A model generated the notes under the pieces. That model saw only the letters and a program-made list of their open reading frames with translations, did no database searches and had not been told where the DNA came from. The position numbers and the translations under genes are program-made. Shown here one piece after another: positions 45,101-56,204 of a stretch of DNA of 64,000 nucleotides (position 1 is its first letter; each line of letters starts with the position of its first letter). The stretch is from Chrysemys picta bellii (lineage: Eukaryota > Chordata > Testudines > Emydidae): contig NC_088796.1 of assembly GCF_011386835.1 (NCBI RefSeq), positions 28,785,011 to 28,849,010 of the forward strand, in the 5' to 3' direction.

Positions 45101-45395
45101 CAGGGCCGCCCAGAGGGGGCGCGCAAGTGGGGCAATTTGCCCTGGGCCCCACAGGGGCCCCCACGAGAGTTTTTCGGGGCCCCTGGAGTGGGGTCCTTCA
45201 CTCACTCCGGGGGCCCTGGAAAACTCTCGTGGGGCCCGGGCCCCCGGAGCTTCTTCCACTCCAGGTCTTCAATGGCAGGGGGTCCTTCCGCTCCGGGACC
45301 CGCTGCCGAAGCGCCGGGTCTTTGGCAGCAATTCAGCGGCGGGGGCCCCCTGCCTCCGAAGACCCCAGGCCCCCTGAATCCTCTGGGCGGCCCTG
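45101..45395. mobile_element. hAT-like MITE with perfect 8-bp target duplication
   Basis: The 16-bp end CAGGGCCGCCCAGAGG is an exact inverted match of the right end. ACACAAAA flanks it at 45093-45100 and 45396-45403. The interior has a GC-rich inverted pair (CCACGAGAGTTTT... / ...AAAACTCTCGTGG). Open frames over it are compositional. Confidence 0.95.
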
Positions 45396-46036
45396 ACACA
45401 AAAGTCCATATGGTCTATGCTGTGAAGCAAAACAACACACTGCACTCCAGAGCTAAAGACAAGGTATAATTTTGCATCATCTTAGAGTGACAGGAAAGAA
45501 TATACAATATAATACTACACATTTTCAAACAAGTGCTTTAAGTTTTGTAATCAATACAATCCATGACAGAGGGGTGAGGGCTAAAGTTTTTAACCACACA
45601 GGTTTGGTCACATTACTCAAAAGTTACAAATGAATTGTGCTGGGTAACTCAAAAAGTACTGATAAATCTTTATACCACTCCATCATGTATTCTGTAGATG
45701 ATATTTTCTTACAGAAAAATGATTTTATAAAGCTTTTAGAAAAGTTAAATACAATTGGTACTATTGCTTGTATTTTTCCATCTGTACCCAGGAGACCATG
45801 AATCAAACTGTATAGAACTCCGGGCAAGAAAAAAAAATTAAAACACCTTCAGTAGCTTTTTTCTATATCTAAAAATGACAGAGTTTGTCTGTTATTTTGG
45901 TCTTTCCAGGGCTGGAAGTCAATGTTTTCTGTCTCATTGGAGAGGTATGAATCTCCCCCTTTGCAGTGGTATAAAATTGCTGGCTAAAGCTTTCACAAGC
46001 AATTAGTGATTTGAGTGCCTCAATTTTTGGATTCCC

Positions 46037-46126
46037 AACTTGAGACACTTTAAAGGGGCCTGATTTTCAGACCATCAGTACTTGGCACTTTTTAAAAATC
46101 AGGTCCCTTTAAGGAGTCTCAAATTA
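46037..46126. mobile_element. Short hairpin MITE
   Basis: TTAAAGGGGCCTGATTTT at 46050 pairs with AAAAATCAGGTCCCTTTAA ending at 46112. The pairing extends outward (TTGAGACACT / AGTCTCAAAT) to make a roughly 90-bp foldback. Confidence 0.72.
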
Positions 46127-46195
46127 GTCATCCTTGAAAATCTTTGTTTTTGTTTCTAGTATACTGCAACTCTTAAATCTGTCACTGTCTCAAAA

Positions 46196-46330
46196 CTCAG
46201 AGTGGTAGCCGTGTTAGTCTGTATCAGCAAAAACAACGAGGAGTCCTTGTGGCACCTTAGAGTCTAACAAATTTATTTGGGCATAAGCTTTTTTGGGCTA
46301 GAACCCACTTCATCAGCTGCATGAAGTGGA
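46196..46330 (+). repeat. Dispersed amniote repeat (ACGAAAGCTTATGC type)
   Basis: It contains GTAGCCGTGTTAGTCTGTAT, GTGGCACCTTAGAGTCTAAC, GGGCATAAGCTTTT and ACCCACTTCATCAG. It is the opposite orientation of the copy at 23447-23575. Confidence 0.8.
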
Positions 46331-46506
46331 AAATACAGGAGCAGGTATAAATACATGAAAGGATGGGAGTTGCCTTACCAAGTGTGAGGTCAATCTAACT
46401 AGACAATTCACTTAACAGCAGGATACCAAGGGAGGAAAGATAACTTTTGAAGTGGTTGATTAGAAATAAAATAATGGCTGTTTGAAGCTGCTCAGAAATT
46501 TGGAAT

Positions 46507-46660
46507 GTCAGAATAAGGACTTGTCTACACACTAACTTGCACCAGTGTAGTAACACCAAAGCGCACTCCTGTATGGACATTCTTATTTCAATTTAAGAGT
46601 GACTTATTACTTAAGCCTGTACCTAACTAATTTAATATAAACTGAAATAAGCCTGGTTTT
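46507..46660. mobile_element. Possible MITE remnant related to the TCTACAC families
   Basis: AAGGACTTGTCTACACACTAACTTG resembles the terminal words of the MITEs at 19196 and 40005. The opposite end was not identified. Confidence 0.4.
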
Positions 46661-46664
46661 CATG

Positions 46665-48600
46665 TGACAGAGTGCTAGCACCCAGGTCACTTAGGTAATT
46701 GTATAACAGAGAAGATTACAGACTTATTTGGAAGCAATTAACCTGTTATGGTGGAGATTATTGACACTTGAGGCAATGGTTGGGCTAATGAGGCAATTAG
46801 CTCAATAAGGGGAAGATGTATATTGGCAGGTACAAGAAATAAAGGGAGGAGGGGAAACTCAGGGAGTGAGCTGGGTGTGATATAAAAAGCTGGGTGGAAT
46901 GCTCCTCCCGACACATGCCTGTATTATGTTCTGTAATGATTGGAATCTAAAGATTAAAGGTACACATGGGAAAAAGAAGTGGAGTGTGTGTATGTTGTGA
47001 ATGAGAGACCAGGCAAATGGGCCAGGCAGCATGGCACATCATATAGTGAAGGGAGCACTGTATGATATTGCATCTGTTTAACTAAATAGGTTTTAAAAAG
47101 CAATCAGACTTTCAGTTAAACAGATGAAGTCTACATGCAAACAAGCCTTGAGTCTCAAAGGAGGTGGATTCAGGGAGACAGCCATATAAAAATAGTATGG
47201 GTGATTGTGAGAAAGATATAAGTTAAAGGGAGTCTCCACATATCTAGAAATACAATCCCTGATCAGTTAATTCCAACTATGTTAGACTCAGATATGCCAA
47301 GGAATGAATGATCATGAAGACTGAACTACCCTTTCACTACTAGTAGTATTCCCTCCAAAACAAGACTGTAAGCACGCTGGTTAGTACTAAGTGCCCCTGC
47401 CTATTCTGGAGCAGTTGTGTAGAAAAATGGAATATTTCAAGTAGTAAAAATGTCAGTTTAGCACTTTTTAGCAGTAATACATGCATTTAATGAAAATGTT
47501 TCCTGTAGTTTTAGTTCTAGTAAAAGTAGCATTTTATAATAAAACTTCACTGATAAACTTTGTCATTTTAGCTACCAGAGATTGTCTTTTCACATGTCCT
47601 TGGGTTTAGGAAATGGCTTCTATTTTAGTCATGTGAAAAACAGAAGTAACAAGATCCTTCGCTTTAACCACCTTAAAGTACAGTTCTACTCTGAAAAGTG
47701 ACTCTGGAAAAATGGCCTTGTGGGGCATTGGCTCTCGATTGCCAAATTAAATGTGTTCAATTTACAAATACAAATAGTTATCTAAATGCCAGTTCTACTC
47801 AAAACTGTTTTATGAGCACCACCGATCAGACTAAAAAAAATATTTTTGGCTTTTTTTCTACTTTTTGTTGGAATTTCAGTGTTTGAATTTTTCTGACTCA
47901 AATTCTAGGAATCAGGTTGTTTTCTCTCCTCACATCTCATGACTATTAATAAAGGTCCTGCAGAACAAACTAAGTGCTTCTTTACACCTGTGTACCCCAC
48001 TGCCTTCAAATTATTCCTCAGTGACACTCGGGCAATACCACTGCCTATAATTAATTGGAACTTAATTATCAATTATGCTGTTGCCACAAACACACACACA
48101 CAAATCCAAGTAACTGTCTCTCAGCTTCACTGCTCTGCACAGCAAACAGGAGTAAAATGCTATTTTCATCCCCAAAGTGAGAAAATATAACTCTGAATAT
48201 AGTCACAGGACGCAGACCTGCTGAGTAAGAAGGTGCCATTTTGACAGTCACAATAAGGATGTGTAGGAGAGGCCACACAATCTTTTGACAGATCTCTTTA
48301 TAGCCTTACCTTGCATTCGTTAAGAATGCAGCATTAACTAACATCATTTTTGGCCAAATAATGTGCAGCATTTCTGAAGGAACAAAAAAATCCCAAAGCA
48401 ATTAATCTTGTCTTCCTTCTATAAGGAAGATTTGTGCACAGTTTATATTTTCAGACAAAAACAAGTGAATGTGTCTCTTGCATTGTGATCTGAATACATA
48501 AACTTTGAAGTCAAGCAGCTGAGTTATACACTACGCTACTGTGAAAAGGTGTCCACCTAGTTCCTGCTGAATTTGAAAAGATGCCACATCTGTCCTATAC
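46665..48600. other. Unassigned upstream sequence
   Basis: No gene or nameable repeat recognised in about 1.9 kb. Confidence 0.4.
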
Positions 48601-48602
48601 AG

Positions 48603-48735
48603 TGTTGTTGTAGCTGGGTTGATCCCAGGATGTTAAAGAAACAAGGTGGGTGAGGTAATATCTTTTTATTGGACCAACTTCTGTTAGTGAGAGAGACAAG
48701 CTTTTGAGCTTGCACAACTCTGTACAAACTTGAAA
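48603..48735 (+). repeat. Dispersed amniote repeat
   Basis: It contains GATCCCAGGATGTTAAAGAA, GGTGAGGTAATATCTTTTTA, TTGGACCAACTTCTGTTAG and GAGAGAGACAAGCTTTTGAG. Same family as 33432 and 41824. Confidence 0.8.
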
Positions 48736-48739
48736 GATG

Positions 48740-50795
48740 AAGGAGCTTCAATTATCACCTAAATGTATTACTTTAATTGATGACTGGGAATGTGGCACTG
48801 CTGCTAAATGATTATATTTTTTTGGTTTTCCATGCGGAAAAAAGAAATCAGTAATGCAGGTACTTTTGCAAATAATGTAACTGAATTATTGACTGCAAAG
48901 ATGGCAAATCAATCAGAGCCCTATTCGCCAATAAATTCTTTATATGGTCACATTAAAATATGGAATTGGGTAGGAAGGGTTCAGAAGAGGAGAGAAGTTT
49001 TGGAAGTTTGCCATGTGATCCATCAACTTTAAAGTTAGTATAATACCAACATATATATTTTCTCATAAATAAGAGCATCTGTGACTAAAAAGCCCCATGT
49101 ATGGCTTGATTAAAGAACTTGTCTAAAACCTTGTTTTCAAGCATGTTGATTTCAGCAAGTTCTCAAAAATTAAGGATGTCAAACAAAAAATCGATCTGGA
49201 CCAGAAAATTGGTCAGCAGCTGAACTAGCCTTGGGCAGCTCAAACACAGATTCCATAGCCATCATCAAGGTAGCCAGCCTAAAAACTAGAGCTCTTCCCC
49301 CCCTGTAGAAAATGTCCACCTTTATCCAAGAAGCCCTCCCCCCCTCAAAACAATGCCCCCAATTTTTCAGTTTTGAAAAAAAAAATCAAACAGTTTCAAG
49401 GATAACATACATGGTTCCATACATTTTCTTTTTGAAAAAATCACTTTTTGATTAATGGAAAATGTACCCAAGACACTAAAAACCATTCACAAAACACCAG
49501 ACATGATCATAGGAAGTATAGTCCAGTGAAGGAATCGAAATTTTCTAGCAGCTATTCCCACCTGCTGGGATCCTACCATTGTGGATTTTATCTAGCAGCA
49601 GACAGAGTGGGAAAGATAAGAACAATTTTAAAAGTATAGAAAACATAAGAAGACAGCTTCAGGTCAAGAACAAAGTGATTCTCATTTGACAATATTTACT
49701 TTGTTATCACATTGTGGCTAGAAAAATCAATGAGAAGAGTAGGGCTGAGATGCAGAAAGTTATTAGACATGGATAGTATAGATAGCACCAATGAATTATG
49801 AGCAATCAATCTGTAAATGTCATCAGTTTAAGATAGATAGCTCAGTCATTTTGGATACCTACACAATGTGAAAAAATGTCTGCACAGACTTCTTAATAAT
49901 AGAGAGATTATTTTCTGCATAAACCAATTTAGTTAAAGTAGGAAAATTATACAAACATTCTGAACAATTATAAAAATGCAAGTCTTTGAGATATGACAGC
50001 TGGTGTATTTTTCTTTTACCATCAAGACATTCTGCATAACACCTTGTAATTAATCTTAATTATGATTGAATGTCATATATGCAATATTGTGATTCTTTAT
50101 GCAGTTCTGATTGTTTTAGTGTAGGATCATTGCAAAAATATAAAATAGCAAAAATATTAATGGGTTTTGTAAATATGAGTCAGGAGGTAGGATTAGCTAG
50201 ACATGGCCTATAATGTGTAATGATAATAAGGCTTTTCTTAGGACTTAAGTCCAATGTCCTATGCATATTTAATTAAAGTCCCATTAATTTAGGGTTGTTT
50301 TTACCTCATTGCCAGTTGATCAGAGAAAACCAATTTGGTTTGTTATTAAAATTTTTATTCGAGAGCACTAATAACTACAAAGTTAAAAAATGTCTTGTAC
50401 TTCCCCAAATTATTAAACAATATGATCATTATTACTGATATTACAATATAAACTGAGTTAGTCCAATCAAGGAGTTAACAATAATGCAACTTAAAACTGG
50501 GTAATTATAAAGAGAACAACTTAAGACCAACAAATGCTGAAGTTATTGCATGAACACAACCAGTAATCAAATCACAAAGTTAACCTAACACAAATGATTA
50601 AATGACTTATTTAATCTTCCTATTTCTATGCAGTTTATATTTTTCCTTGTGGAAAGGATAGGTTAAGTTTAAAATCTTTATGTATCCCAAATGACTCTTA
50701 GAGACCTATGATAAGATTTGCTTTGAACCTATGCCAGTGAATACCCAATGGTAGTTTACACTATGGGCTTATATGCACATACGATTACTATTAAT
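48740..50795. other. AT-rich upstream sequence with possible conserved non-coding stretches
   Basis: No gene recognised. 49880-50680 is strongly AT-rich with many TAATTA/ATTAAT words and ATGCATATTTAATTAAAG at 50261-50278. No transposon landmark was seen there. Confidence 0.4.
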
Positions 50796-50800
50796 GGCCG

Positions 50801-51634
50801 TGTCATAACTATAAAGGGAAGGGTAGCAGCCCTCCTGTGTACAATACTATAAAATCTCTCCTGGCCAGAGACTCCAAAATCCTTTTACCTGTAAAGGGTT
50901 AAGAAGCTCAGGTAACCTGGCTGACACCTGACCCAAAGGACCAATAAGGGGACAAGATACTTTCAAATCTTGGTGGGGGGAAAGCTTTTGTTTGAGCTCT
51001 TTGTTTTGGGGGGAGTTCGCTCTTGGGATTAAGAGGGACCAGACATCAATCGATGCTCTCCAAATCTTTCTGAACAAGTCTCTCATATTTCAAACTTGTA
51101 AGTACAGCCAGGCAAGGCGTGTTAGTTTTATCTTTGTTTTCTCAACTTGTAAATGTACCCTTTGCTAGGATGTTTACCTCTGTTTGCTGCAACTTTGAAC
51201 CTAAGGCTAGAGGGGGTTCCTCTGGGCTCTTTAAGTTTGATTACCCTGTAAAGTTATTTTCCATCCTGATTTTACAGAGATGATTTTTACCTTTTTCTTT
51301 AATTAAAAGCCTTCTTTTTAAGAACCTAATTGATTTTTTCCTTGTTCTAAGATCCAAGGGGATTGATCTGGACTCACCAGGAATTGGTGGGGGGAAAGGG
51401 AACGGGGGGGGGGGGGATGATTAATTCCTCCTTGTTTTAAGATCCAAGGGGTTTTGGATCAGTGTTCACCAGGGAGTTGGTGGAAGAGTCTCTCAAGGCT
51501 ACCCAGGGAAGGGAGTTAGCCCATTGGGAGTGGTGGCAGCGGACCAGATCTAAGCTGGTAGTTAAGCTTAGAAGTTTTCATACAGGCCCCCACATCTGTA
51601 CCCTAAAGTTCAGAGTGGGGAAGGAGCCTTGACA
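50801..51634 (+). mobile_element. Solo LTR of an endogenous retroelement, 834 bp
   Basis: It begins TGTCATAACTATAAAGGG and ends GGAGCCTTGACA (TGTCA/TGACA termini). Flanks are GGCCG (50796-50800) and GGCTG (51635-51639), a 5-bp target duplication with one CpG-type change. ATTAAA near 51302 could serve as poly(A) signal. An internal segment is duplicated with about a 92-bp offset (51332-51390 and 51423-51483), and a 13-base G run (51404-51416) lies between. No coding sequence. Confidence 0.85.
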
Positions 51635-51639
51635 GGCTG

Positions 51640-52790
51640 CCTGCCCCCTCTCCCCTAAAAGGCTGGGACAGGAGTCTCCTGGTAGGTGTCACTGCATAGG
51701 TGTGTTCTATTAAGGACACAAAAAGAATAAAGTTATTTAGAAAAAGTATCTGCTCTTTAGCTTGCTTGTCTTGTAGAGTGTCAAAGTCAGTCAGTAACTG
51801 GTTTGGAGAACTAGGCAAAGTCTTCGGGCTTAGATACCATCACGCTAATGGGCATCATTCTTGGGTCAGCTGGCTGATCTGTGATATCTTTGTCTCTACT
51901 CCCCTTGGCAGAGGAAGGAATATCAGCCAAGTTGTCATTGTGGTGACACTTCTTCCTCATTTACCTGGTCTTGTATGGGTGAAACACAGGCTGGTATCAT
52001 CCCACAAGACCTCCCCGTAATCTTTTGATAGAATCAGGAGATCACAAGTTTCTCACCCCAACTGCTTTGTCCAGTCCTGGTGGTGTCATTCTGACTCTTG
52101 GTCCACTTTTGGGGTTCTCCTTTTAGAGTACTACTTCTTAGTCACTCTGTTCCAAATAAGCAACACTGAGGGAATAATAGAAGGTGATGATTGTATCAAT
52201 ATAGTCTCTATCCCGTGCTTTAAGGTGAACTACTGAGACTCTTCAATCGCCTCTTGACTATTGAACCTGTTGTCTTCCTGGTCATAACTTATGACCCATT
52301 GCCCTTTGATTTACAAAACAATAAAAATACAAAAGTAGTTCCTTACCACTCACACATCTCATGCTTTACTTCCTCAAGATGGAGAGGGGCTCATAGATAA
52401 AATAAGAATTGGCAGAACTGTCACCACATCTGGGAGATTCGGTGAAAGGTTAACTCACTCTATCAAGGCTCAAAGTTAGTCTGCTTCAAAGCTACTTATT
52501 AAATCCATTAACATACAGTTATTAAAATATAACAAATTAAAGTTTATACTCAGTGTCTACATGACTATAGGCCTATATATCTTGCAAATGGCTAATAGAA
52601 GGGACCTCTAAGGGGGACTTGAACAGAAAGTGCAAAAGATATTGAAAACAAAAAGATACTTAATGACTATTTAAACAATGAATGGGATAATTCATTATCA
52701 CTTCTTCTTTGTCTTTTGAGGCATGATCCAAAGTCAGTTGAGGTCAATGAAAATATTTCCATTGACTTCAGTGGGATTTGGGTCAGTCCC
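51640..52790. other. Unassigned upstream sequence
   Basis: No gene recognised. The open frames are short and without motifs. It may include other old retroelement sequence. Confidence 0.4.
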
Positions 52791-52797
52791 TTGGTGA

Positions 52798-53168
52798 AGA
52801 GCACGTATCAGCTCCTAAGAGAAGATATCAGTTTAATTGCTTTCAAATCTCATCTATTTCCTAAACTTTCAAGGGATGGATTTGACAATATGATATAACT
52901 TTTCTAGCTCTAATGTCATTGATCCTAATTAAGAAGCACAATGGATTCCTGGCATATCAGATATGATTTGTACAGTACGGACTGTATTAATATTGGTCAA
53001 TTTCATTCTTTGTGTCCTAGAATTATGCTTCATGACAGATATATTTCTGTATTCTGGATTAGGATCTCCAGAAGCTAAGAGCAGGTATCAATTTTTATAG
53101 CAGATATCTACAATCTATACTCTAAGATTTCAAGGGACAGATTTGACAATCTCATATACCTTTTTGTA
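52798..53168. repeat. 282-bp tandem duplication: unit 1 and left part of unit 2
   Basis: Unit 1 starts AGCACGTATCA (52798) and unit 2 AGCAGGTATCA (53080). Shared words include TTTCAAGGGA(T/C)GGATTTGACAAT-type sequence at 52868 and 53130. Unit 2 is interrupted at about 53168 by the gypsy-type provirus and resumes at about 56868. Confidence 0.72.
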
Positions 53169-53290
53169 GCGGGTCAGTCTAATAGCCAGCTGGCCTAGTG
53201 GTCAGGCAGAGGCTCCAAAAGTTCTTTCCGGCCTGGTTATTGTAGAGGAGGCTCCGACTGGATCATATGTAGCAGGACTCAATCCATCCT
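53169..53290 (-). mobile_element. Truncated 3' LTR of the gypsy-type provirus
   Basis: About 120 bp match 56205-56325 in the same orientation (AATAGCCAGCTGGCCTAGTG against GATAGCCAGCTGGCCTAGTG; GGTCAGGCAG; TTCTTTCC; CCTGGT). The integrase frame runs straight into it, so the integrase tail and most of this LTR were deleted together. Confidence 0.72.
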
Positions 53291-54330
53291 TTAGCTTTTT
53301 TCTTAGTGATAACATGTACTGTATTAAGTTGGTGGTTCTCGAATCCTGTCCCTCCTGCATTTGGTAGATCAGGTCTAATATCCCACTGGGCTGTCTCCTA
53401 TATAGTAATTCAAATGGGGAAATTCCCATGGAGGATTGAGGAACTTCCTGGACAGCAAACAGGTGAGACGGTAGGAGCTGGTCCCAGTAATGAGGCCCCA
53501 AATTTCTTTAACATCCCTCTCAAGGTTTTATTAAAATGTTCCACCAACCCATTGTTCTGTGGGTCATAGGCAGATGTTCTTAGAGCTTGCACCTTAGTAA
53601 GCTGAACCTCTCCGTCATGAATTATGACAAAATTGGTTACTCGGTCAGTGATTATTTCTTTAAGGATCCCTACCTGGGCAAATATTTTCATTAGCTCTGC
53701 AGCAATGACTGCTACCTTTGTGGACTGGAGGTATCACCTCAGGCTAGCGTTGGGCATAGTCCATGATCACCAAGGGTACGTCTATACTTACCTCCGGATC
53801 CGGCGGTAAGCAATCGATCTTCTGGGATCGATTTATTGCGTCTTGTCTAGACGCGATAAATCGATCCCGGATCGATCCCGGAAGTGCTCGCCATCGATGC
53901 CGGTACTCTTGCTCGGCGAGAGGAGTACGCGGAGTTGCCTTGGGAGCCTGCCTGCCACGTGTGGACCCGCGGTAAGTTCGAACTAAGATAGTTCGACTTC
54001 AGCTACGTGAATAACATAGCTGAAGTTGCGTATCTTAGTTCGAAGTGGGGGGGTTAGTGTGGACCAGCCCCAAGATATATTGGTGTCCTGCCATGTTCAT
54101 TTCCAGTGGGCCTATTAAATCTATTTGTGCCCTTTCAAATGGGGTCCCCACCACAGGGAGGGGCACAAGAGGAGCCTTTGGGATCTTCCTCAGGCTTGTC
54201 CATGGACATTCAGGGCATGAATTGCAATAATCCTGCATGGACACCAGGTCACACTTTCAAGCGTTTTTTGCTGCTTGATGTATCCTCCACAGGGTGTCGC
54301 ATAGGCCAGCTTCAGCACCTCCCTTCAGAA
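53290..54330 (-). pseudogene. Gypsy-type integrase, broken
   Basis: Minus-strand frames show CNSCPECP near 54215 (zinc-binding domain end), then IDLIGPLE and GHQYIL before the MITE. After it come ITDRVTNF near 53640, NNGLVEHFN at about 53530-53556 and ISPFELLYRRQP near 53400. The Asp in IDLIGP, the Asp in ITDR and the Glu in GLVE are the catalytic D,D,E residues, so the motif remains though the gene is dead. Breaks are the 295-bp MITE, a frame change between the 53410-53691 and 53202-53501 frames, in-frame stops and a missing C-terminus. Confidence 0.83.
53775..54069 (-). mobile_element. Hairpin-rich MITE, family A copy 2, in the integrase
   Basis: Ends are GGTACGTCTATACT and (reverse complement) GGCTGGTCCACACT. 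CCAAG flanks it at 53770-53774 and 54070-54074, and removing the insert with one CCAAG restores integrase continuity. It shares CTTCAGCTACGTGAATAAC and TCGAACTAAG words with 19196-19479 in reverse orientation. Confidence 0.88.
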
Positions 54331-54559
54331 TGCTTGGGACAAGGAGTTGCATCCTGACCTCCCGTCAATGTTTGGTGTATCTCTTCCCCTTGTAATTTGA
54401 AGCGTGGCCATTGTTTTAATAGCTGCGGTTCTTTTACTTTATCACTGATCTGGATGAATTGCTCATAGGCTCAGCTCAGTGTCAAATCATTTAATTGTTC
54501 CTCAGTGAAGTCAACTTGATTCGACAGCAGATCTATGTTGGGAGGTCTGGTATGCAGGT

Positions 54560-55060
54560 TTCTAGCTTGAATCCCTGTGGGCCCAGGACATCAGTAAAAC
54601 CATTAAGTGGGGATGCAGAAGTCTCTTCCTCTGGGTCATTGTTATTGGTGTTGAGATCATTAACTGGGGATGCAGACATTCCATCCCCTTGGTCATCATT
54701 CCCCACCTCCTCCCCAGCCAGACCATCCCCTCAGGGTCTTCTATTGTTTTGTCCTCAGCCTCCCCTTCTTCTTCCTCTGAGGACACCCATCTCCCTGCTT
54801 CTATCACTCTTGGAGAAGTTCCAGTCCTGCCCAATTATCACAGGCTAGGCTAGGTTTAGGGCCACTCCCATATGGGCTGTGTCCATGCAGTTAACTGGAC
54901 TCATCCCCGTGAATGCTCTGAAGGAACAGGGTACCTGAAGGCTCTCCCTTGACCCTTGCCACGTAGTCTCTGACTACACAATGAGGCTATTAAGCCTTGG
55001 ACCCTGACCCCATTAACCTGTACTGAAACCATCAACTTTTCCAGGCCCTTCTTGTGGGCT
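54560..55060 (-). pseudogene. Protease-like and acidic linker remnant of the gypsy-type element
   Basis: Near 55035-54970 the minus strand reads VQVNGVRVQGLIAS, resembling the start of a retropepsin domain but without the expected DSG. A Glu-rich frame (SSEEEEGEAEDK) follows at about 54780. After about 54560 the sequence passes towards integrase with no reverse transcriptase block. Confidence 0.6.
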
Positions 55061-55099
55061 CTGGATTCTGCTACCCAGACCTGACCCTAATTGGAGTCC

Positions 55100-56077
55100 A
55101 CCTATGGGCAATCCCATCAGAAGTGGCACAGTTGCCTGCAAGGGAAGCAGTTGCCAGACAGTGGAGAGGCTTCAGCTGTTTGTACTCTTTTTTTGTTGCC
55201 ATGTTTGATGTGGGGAACCATCTTCCTGTCCCATCTCTCTGGGGAGGGGGGCGGGGAGGGCAAACTCCTGAGGTCAATCTCTGCTTGATTGGCCACTTTG
55301 GATTGGGCAGCCAGCTTCCTTTAGTCCCTCCCTTTCTTGCTCCTCCTTTAGTTGTCTGAGTTGGGCTGGGTTCCCTCTTGGTATTTATCAAAAAGGCCTG
55401 GTAGTCAGCATGTAGTTGTTGGTCACTGCTTCTGACAGAGTTCCTAGTTGATATCATATCACCAACTCCCAAATTTCAGGCAGGAGGATCTGGAGGAATT
55501 ATTTCAACTGTACCTTCTCTGCCACCTGTATTCCTGTCCTTTTTTCAGTATGGAGCAACTGCAATCAATATTTCTTTAGGACCTGGGCCACCACCGTAGT
55601 TGGAGCTTTGGTTGAAAATCTCTCTCCCTGGAACATGTGAGAGGTGAGTCTGGTCAGAGATGCCAAAAGCACCCAAGATGGCCACCTTGAGTAGGGAATA
55701 GACCTGTGAGGCTGTCACATCAAGGCTTTGGCATATAGCCAGTCATGTGGGGGATGATTAAGATCACCCAGCTCTCTATCCACTGCCAAAGGTCACTGTG
55801 GTGGCCCTCTCAAATGTCACCAGGTATGCTTTAGGCTCATTTTCTGGTCCTACTTTTGTCAGTTTCAGGGAGAGGTTTGGAACTGGGTTGGATGGCATGT
55901 TTTGGGGTTGCAGCAGTATCACCACCTGTTGCACTAGCTGTTGCTGCTGCTCGCGACGCTGTGTTATGTAGTCAGCTCCCTAATAAACTGCTGTTACTAC
56001 AGAGCTTGTTGTTGCTGTTGTGTCATCAGTTGCTGCAGTAACTGGTTCTGTTGTTGTTGTTGCTGTTAATTCTCCAT
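55100..56077 (-). pseudogene. Gypsy-type gag, broken, with CCHC knuckle
   Basis: A start ATG (A at 56077) is followed by a Gln-rich stretch (CAA/CAG repeats, 56000-56070) with a stop at codon 4. A frame near 55900-55800 reads LSLKLTKVGPENEPKAYLV and TFERA, the typical start of the gag core. At 55149-55108 a CX2CX4HX4C zinc knuckle is present, with a stop codon inside it. Multiple shifts. The role would have been capsid and nucleic-acid binding. Confidence 0.8.
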
Positions 56078-56204
56078 GAACCATTCTAACAACCTGTTGA
56101 GATCCATCTCTATGACCCTCTTCATTATTTTTTTTAAATATCTCCAGTTTCCTTTAGGCCCGAGTGCCTGCTTCCCACACTCTCCTCCAATTTTTGGAGT
56201 CAGT

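Noticed and set aside
45089..45469. 126-residue plus-strand frame with repeated Gly-Pro words
   Set aside because: It overlaps a hAT MITE defined by exact inverted ends and a perfect target duplication.
55071..55472. 133-residue minus-strand frame as an independent gene
   Set aside because: It is one frame of the decayed gag region. The zinc knuckle lies in another frame of the same bases.
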